NCBI RefSeq assembly: GCF_022761035.1
Contig: NZ_JAKWJP010000001.1
Coordinates: forward strand, 682,001 to 746,000
Direction of reading: 5' to 3'
Length of the DNA stretch: 64,000 nucleotides
Origin: Microbacterium sp. SS28
Lineage (GTDB): Bacteria; Actinomycetota; Actinomycetes; Actinomycetales; Microbacteriaceae
Each line of letters begins with the position of its first letter. Positions within the stretch are counted from its first letter, which is position 1. The notes under the pieces were generated by a model, which saw only the letters and a program-made list of their open reading frames with translations, ran no database searches and was not told the origin of the DNA. This document shows, one piece after another, positions 59,508-64,000 of the stretch. The position numbers were made by a program, and so were the translations under genes.

Positions 59508-62500
59508 CTACGGCACGTCCACCCGGTAGTCGCGGACGCCGAGCGTGATCGGTGCGTTGTTCGCCGACCCGGACAGATAGCTGTAGACGCCGACGGCCCC
59601 GGGCGACTGCAGTGCGGCGGTCGAGTCCGTCGCGGTCGTCCAGGTCGAGGGCTCTGCCGTGCCCTCTCGCCACACCCGCGCCTGCAGCGTCGTGGGTGCG
59701 GCTCCCGTCACCCGGAAGCGGACGTTCCACACATCGCCCGGGACGAACACGAGCCCCGGCTGTCCTTCTGCGACGAGCCCGGTCTCGGCCCCGTTGACGG
59801 TGCGGGCGAGCGTCAGCGAGGTTCCCGTCGCCGTGATCTGGAGCTTGACGCGATAGTCGGACGTCCCGATCCGCCGGGCGACGAACGACGTGTAGATCCC
59901 GCCGCCGCTGCCGGGCTTGTCGTAGGCGAAGCTGACGAGCGTCTCGGAGTCGCGCGCACTCACCCCCGAGAGGTACGCCGAAGGCCCGGAGGCCGCCGCC
60001 ATCCGGAGCGTTCCCGCGCCTGCCGTGACGGCGAAGTCGCTCGGGGCGCCGCTGAGCGCCCAGGCGCCGCCCGTGTCGGCCGAGCCCCAGCCGCCCGCGA
60101 CGGTCCGCTCGAAGGCGTCTGCCGCGATGACGGATGCCGCGGCCACCGTGACCGGCTGGGTCTCGGTGTCGGTGGCTCCGGCGTTGTCGGTCACCGTGAG
60201 GCTCACCGAGTATGTGCCCGCGGCGGCATACGTGCGACTCGCCGTCTGGCCCGTGCCGGTCGTGCCGTCGCCGAAGGTCCACGCGTAGGAGGCGATCGTG
60301 CCGTCCGGGTCGATCGACGTCGCGGCGTTGAAGGACGCCGTGAGCCCCCCGGTCGTCGAGGTGAAGTTCGCCTGCGGCGGCTGGTTCGGAGGCGGGCCCC
60401 CGCCGCCGTTGCGGGCCGCGTAGAGCGCCTGCACGTTGGCCAGAGAGAGCGCCGTCGGGTAGATCGCGACCTCGTCGACGCTCCCGATGAAGTTCTGCGT
60501 GCTCGGCGCGCTCGGCCATCCGATGAGGACGCTGCCCGTCAGTGCGTCGCCGCCGAGCCGCCAGTAGCCGAGGTATCTCTCCCCCTGCGTCGTGTCGGCG
60601 CGCTGCGCGACGAGCGCGCCGTCGACGTAGAGCATCATGCCCTGTCCGCTCAGCGTGGCGGTGACGAGGTGCCACTGGTTGTCGCGGTAGGTCCCGGGAG
60701 AGGTGACGGTGCGCGCGGCCCCGGTCTCGCTGCGGACGCCGAAGATCAGGCGTCCGGAGTTGTCCATGTAGAGGTGGCGGTCGTGGTGGTCCGAGACGCC
60801 GTTCTGGAGGTCGCCGAACCCGAGGATCCGGCCGCCCCTCGTGGTGTTCGTCCTGATCCACACCTGTGCCGTGAACGTGTCGGGTGCGGTCTCGGTGCTG
60901 AGACTGCACGACGCCGTCGAGGGGCAGTTGCCGGTGAAGATCCTGCTGAAGTCGTTGTCGCCGAGGGATGCCGCGGAGTCTCCCGTGATCGCGCCGGGCT
61001 GGTTCCACGTCACGCCGTTGTCGGCGCGTCCGTCGGTCACGCCGAGGTTCGGCGGGCTCGTCGCGGTCGCCGCGCGGTCGGTCGCGACGAGACCCGAGGT
61101 CTCGTTGAGCGGCCAGTAGATCCGCGCGCCGAGACTGCGCACGAGCGCGGCGTAGGCGGTCGCGGTCGGGAACGAGGTCGGCATCGTCACCGACGTCGGG
61201 GCGCCCCAGACCATGTTGCCGTCGGCATCGTTCACGATGACCTGATAGCTGTAGCTCTGTCCGGGCGCGAGCCCCGTGTCGATGAAGCCCTGCGCCGGCA
61301 GCGTCCACCAGTTCGAGTTGGCGGTCGATGTCGCGACCGTGGCCCCATTGCGGGTGATCCGGTAGCTGAGGGCGAAGTCGTCCCGGTCGAAGCCCGCGGG
61401 CCAGCTGACACGCAGCGCCGTCGTGGAGACGGGCACGAGCGTCGGGATGAGCGTGCCGCCCACGAAGCGCGGACCCTCGCGGCCGGGTGCGATCGGCTTG
61501 CGTGCGAAGCGCACGAGACCCTGCTGACCGACACCGTTGACGGTCGGGAACTCGCCTGCATAGACCGTGTAGTCGGCGTTGCCCTCGACGCTCCACGCGG
61601 CCTGGTACTGGCCCGTGTACGTGCCGAGCGTCATGTCCGGGTTCCAGTCGATGAGCGCGGGACCCTGCCGGCCGCGCCAGTTCGTGTAGTTGAGCGGATC
61701 GTTGAGGATGTCGCCGGTCTGCGTGTCGTTCCAGGCTGTCGCGTACTGGAACCGCCACTGCTCGAATTGCGGTGCTCCGTCGCCCATGTTGCCGCAGTAG
61801 TGCTGGTGGCCCGCCAGGTAGACGATGCCGCCGTTCACGAAGCTCGAGTAGGTGTCGCCGTGGCAGTCGACGACCCACTCGAGCGTGCCCGGATTCGCCG
61901 TCGACGCCTTGAAGATCCCCTCGAGGTTGCCGCCGTTGCCGAAGACCCAGCCCGTGCCGTAGACGGAGCCGCCCACGACCTTGAGGCTCGTCCACCCCGC
62001 GTTGTTCCCCGCGTTGCGCGGCGACGGCGGCTGCGTCACGCGGGCCAGCTGCCAGCCGGTGTCCAGTGCACCCGTCGCAGCGTCGATCTTCGCGAGACCG
62101 TACGCGGACTGGCCCCCGACGTTCTGGAACGAGCCGGCCGCGAACACCGCGCCCTGGTCGGCGCTGTAGGCGAGCGCCCAGACGGTGTAGTCGGCGCCCG
62201 GGTTCCACGGCAGCAGCGCCCCGTCGCTCGCGCGGAACGCGGCGAGGTTGCCGCGCGGCGTGCCGCCCGCCCCCTGGAATCCGCCGCCGACGTAGACGGC
62301 GGTGTCGGTGGCCACGACGGCGCGTGCGGACGACGTCACCCCGACGGGAGCGAAGCTGGTGATCAGCGCACCCGTCGCGGTGCTGTAGGCCGCGATCCGC
62401 TGACGGGACTGGCCGTTCGCGACGCTGAAGTCGCCCACGACGTAGATGCGCGAGCCGTCCGGCGAAGCGGCGACTCCGCGCACCTGGCCGTTGAGGGTGG

Positions 62501-62828
62501 GGGTGAAGCTCGTGTTCAGGTTGCCGGTCGTGATGTCGTATGACAGCAGGTTGGCCCGCGGGGTCTGATTCGTGCCGGGCGCCGCGCCGGCGGGCCTGGC
62601 CTGGCTGAACGAGCCGCCCGCGTACACGGTGTTGCCGACGACGGCCTGCGACCAGACGACGCCGTTGATCTGCACCGTCGGCAGCCGGTCGGCGGTGACC
62701 GCCGCGACCGGGCGCGGCTGGATGGGCGCAGGCGCAGCCTGGGCCATCTGCGCCGGGCCCAGCAGGGTCACGATCAGCGCTGCGACCGACACCGCGACGA
62801 GTCCGCGCAGAGTTCGGGATCTGGACAT
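59508..62828 (-). CDS. Large secreted protein with propeller, Fn3-like, LamG-like and PKD domains
   Basis: 1106 residues. A signal peptide (residues 1-31, cleaved near AQAAPAP) is followed by a propeller-like region (about 45-470, with repeated GGxF and Y-V-G-G-x-F motifs), a fibronectin-III-like part (about 480-590), a LamG/concanavalin-like domain (about 600-830, FTAQVWIRTN, NQWHLVTATLSGQGMMLYVDG), a PKD domain (PPQANFTSTTGG to YAWTFGDGTTGTG, about 840-925) and a further C-terminal sheet domain. No LPXTG or membrane anchor is visible, so it is probably released or cell-surface bound. It may bind glycans. Convergent with the sigma operon. A GGTGG precedes ATG 62828. Confidence 0.85.
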   Translation of the reverse strand: MSRSRTLRGLVAVSVAALIVTLLGPAQMAQAAPAPIQPRPVAAVTADRLPTVQINGVVWSQAVVGNTVYAGGSFSQARPAGAAPGTNQTPRANLLSYDITTGNLNTSFTPTLNGQVRGVAASPDGSRIYVVGDFSVANGQSRQRIAAYSTATGALITSFAPVGVTSSARAVVATDTAVYVGGGFQGAGGTPRGNLAAFRASDGALLPWNPGADYTVWALAYSADQGAVFAAGSFQNVGGQSAYGLAKIDAATGALDTGWQLARVTQPPSPRNAGNNAGWTSLKVVGGSVYGTGWVFGNGGNLEGIFKASTANPGTLEWVVDCHGDTYSSFVNGGIVYLAGHQHYCGNMGDGAPQFEQWRFQYATAWNDTQTGDILNDPLNYTNWRGRQGPALIDWNPDMTLGTYTGQYQAAWSVEGNADYTVYAGEFPTVNGVGQQGLVRFARKPIAPGREGPRFVGGTLIPTLVPVSTTALRVSWPAGFDRDDFALSYRITRNGATVATSTANSNWWTLPAQGFIDTGLAPGQSYSYQVIVNDADGNMVWGAPTSVTMPTSFPTATAYAALVRSLGARIYWPLNETSGLVATDRAATATSPPNLGVTDGRADNGVTWNQPGAITGDSAASLGDNDFSRIFTGNCPSTASCSLSTETAPDTFTAQVWIRTNTTRGGRILGFGDLQNGVSDHHDRHLYMDNSGRLIFGVRSETGAARTVTSPGTYRDNQWHLVTATLSGQGMMLYVDGALVAQRADTTQGERYLGYWRLGGDALTGSVLIGWPSAPSTQNFIGSVDEVAIYPTALSLANVQALYAARNGGGGPPPNQPPQANFTSTTGGLTASFNAATSIDPDGTIASYAWTFGDGTTGTGQTASRTYAAAGTYSVSLTVTDNAGATDTETQPVTVAAASVIAADAFERTVAGGWGSADTGGAWALSGAPSDFAVTAGAGTLRMAAASGPSAYLSGVSARDSETLVSFAYDKPGSGGGIYTSFVARRIGTSDYRVKLQITATGTSLTLARTVNGAETGLVAEGQPGLVFVPGDVWNVRFRVTGAAPTTLQARVWREGTAEPSTWTTATDSTAALQSPGAVGVYSYLSGSANNAPITLGVRDYRVDVP

Positions 62829-63051
62829 ACCGCACCACCTGTTCTCCGAACGGGCGGTGCTCCCCCAGGGTCGACGAGATGGACCTCGTCGGCAACATCG
62901 AACGTCGCGCCGAACGGCTCAGCTGGTCCCCGAGGTCGGGTCGACGGGGGGCCTGCACTCGCGGGACACGTTAGTCCAGGTCGTGTGCGGAAACCAGATG
63001 CCCGTCGGGCGGACCGGCCGAGCGATCGCGGCCGGTGGTCACGCCGCTCGC

Positions 63052-64000
63052 TCAGCCCGTCCGGGCGGCGGCCTGCTGCGCAAGCATGCACCCCTCGAAG
63101 AACGCGGCGAGCTCGCCCGTCGCGGTGAGCGGGACGACGGCCGAGACGTACTGATCGGGGCGGACCACGACGACCACGCCGTCGCGAGACACCTCGCGCT
63201 CGGTGAAGATGTCGACGCTCCTCCACCCGTCGGGGCCGGCCGCGTACACCTTCTCCCAGTCCGTCAGGCCGAGCGGCCCCGACTTCGGCAGGAAGGCCGC
63301 GGGCACGCGCGAGATGTCGACGCCCTCGAACGACTGCTGGTAGATCGCCTTGACGTCGAAGACGGCATCCACGTCGGCGCCATCGCGCGTGAAGCGCGCG
63401 AGCGGCGAGCCGGGCGAGGCGAGCCACTCCGCCCAGTCGGCGAGCGCCGAGGACTCGCCGGCGGCCGGCGCGTCGGCGAAGGCGTAGAGTCGCCAGCGCC
63501 CATCCGCCTTGGCGTGGTGGCCGAGGTGTATGACATTGCCGTCGCACACGCGCGTCACTTCGACGCTCTTGAACCGCTTGCCGAGCGGGAAGCCCGCGGC
63601 GAGCGCCTGGTGCGCGGCATCCGTCACGATCTCAGATGGCCCGTACTGCGTCATGAACCCGGACGGGAACTCGGCCGTGCCGAGGTAGAACGTCGCGAGC
63701 TCCTGCGGGTCGCTGATCTCTTCGGGCTTGCGCGCCATGAGCGACGACCACTCCCGGTCGAAGTCGATGAGCTGCTGGGCGACGGGCTGCCGCTCGGCCG
63801 AGTAGGTGTCGAGGAGGGATGCCGGGGCGAGCCCCGTCAGGACGTGCCCGAGCTTCCACCCGAGGTTGAAGCCGTCCTGCATCGAGACGTTCATGCCCTG
63901 GCCGGCCTTCGCGCTGTGCGTGTGGCACGCGTCGCCCGTCAGGAAGACGTGCGGCGAGCGGCCGTCGCCGGCGTCGTCGAAGCGGTCGGTCACGCGGTGC
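63052..64000 (-). CDS. FAD-dependent phenol 2-monooxygenase-like enzyme, C-terminal part (partial)
   Basis: About 315 residues up to the window edge; the N-terminal FAD-binding part lies beyond position 64000. The segment VFLTGDACHTHSAKAGQGMNVSMQDGFNLGWKL is the class A flavoprotein hydroxylase GD motif with the D-G-x-N-L-G-W-K continuation, and the C-terminal 170 residues form the thioredoxin-like domain of phenol hydroxylases (PDQYVSAVVPL near the end). It hydroxylates an aromatic ring using NADPH and O2. No ring-cleavage gene is in view. Confidence 0.88.
   Translation of the reverse strand, partial: HRVTDRFDDAGDGRSPHVFLTGDACHTHSAKAGQGMNVSMQDGFNLGWKLGHVLTGLAPASLLDTYSAERQPVAQQLIDFDREWSSLMARKPEEISDPQELATFYLGTAEFPSGFMTQYGPSEIVTDAAHQALAAGFPLGKRFKSVEVTRVCDGNVIHLGHHAKADGRWRLYAFADAPAAGESSALADWAEWLASPGSPLARFTRDGADVDAVFDVKAIYQQSFEGVDISRVPAAFLPKSGPLGLTDWEKVYAAGPDGWRSVDIFTEREVSRDGVVVVVRPDQYVSAVVPLTATGELAAFFEGCMLAQQAAARTG

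Noticed and set aside
59097-62543. A 1148-codon open frame on the plus strand
   Set aside because: It is antisense to the secreted protein gene, is dominated by Arg, Val and Asp in the way high-GC shadow frames are, and shows no family motif; the minus-strand frame has a signal peptide and clear domains.

Overview
The window is very GC-rich DNA (about 70% G+C by eye) with tightly packed genes, many 4-base ATGA/GTGA overlaps, and many start codons lying 6-7 bases after a TANNNT box (leaderless starts). Together with a RamB-type regulator beside aceB-aceA, DUF2510 and DUF1206 proteins, the tRNA-Trp-secE-nusG-rplK-rplA order and a HadA/HadB-MurB cluster, this points to an actinobacterium of the Micrococcales, most likely Microbacteriaceae and probably Microbacterium. 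It is ordinary chromosome: no transposase, integrase, phage gene or CRISPR array was seen.

Layout. 1-9430: carbohydrate import. A solute-binding lipoprotein (49-1389) diverges from a LacI regulator across three LacI-like palindromes. A minus-strand operon then runs permease, permease, solute-binding protein, a LacI regulator fused to a DUF6807/PmoA-like domain, and a Gfo/Idh/MocA oxidoreductase. 9432-10650: rplJ-rplL with a long leader. 10728-20294: a YqaJ-like nuclease, a 2H phosphoesterase, an MFS exporter-MarR pair with a triple-palindrome operator, a quinone-oxidoreductase-like enzyme, lysG/lysE, an epimerase/HxlR pair, a DUF1801 protein, an acylphosphatase and a nitronate monooxygenase-like enzyme. 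20446-23181: rplA, rplK, nusG, secE and tRNA-Trp. 23342-32156: a flavin-binding protein, then a putrescine/GABA operon (aminotransferase, amine oxidase, UspA, permease, aldehyde dehydrogenase) opposite a PucR regulator. 32275-37837: ramB opposite aceB-aceA (glyoxylate shunt), then a YciI protein. 37899-41847: a small membrane protein, a two-component system and a two-gene ABC-2 transporter. 41970-43172: aspartate aminotransferase. 43181-44706: a DUF559 endonuclease-like gene flanked on both sides by arrays of ~41-bp palindrome-bearing repeats. 44815-50871: murB, hadB/hadA-like dehydratases and several membrane proteins. 51077-54792: an LLM flavin enzyme and a probable 10-methyl fatty acid pair (tmsB/tmsA). 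54896-59475: a five-gene ECF sigma operon with duplicated propeller and membrane-protein genes. 59508-62828: a large secreted multidomain protein. 63052-64000: the C-terminal part of a phenol-2-monooxygenase-like flavoprotein cut by the window edge.

Most worth following up: the repeat-flanked DUF559 gene, the ECF sigma cassette with two duplicated gene pairs, the LacI-DUF6807 fusion inside a transport operon, the triple operator laid over a near-consensus promoter, and the rplJ and aceB leaders.
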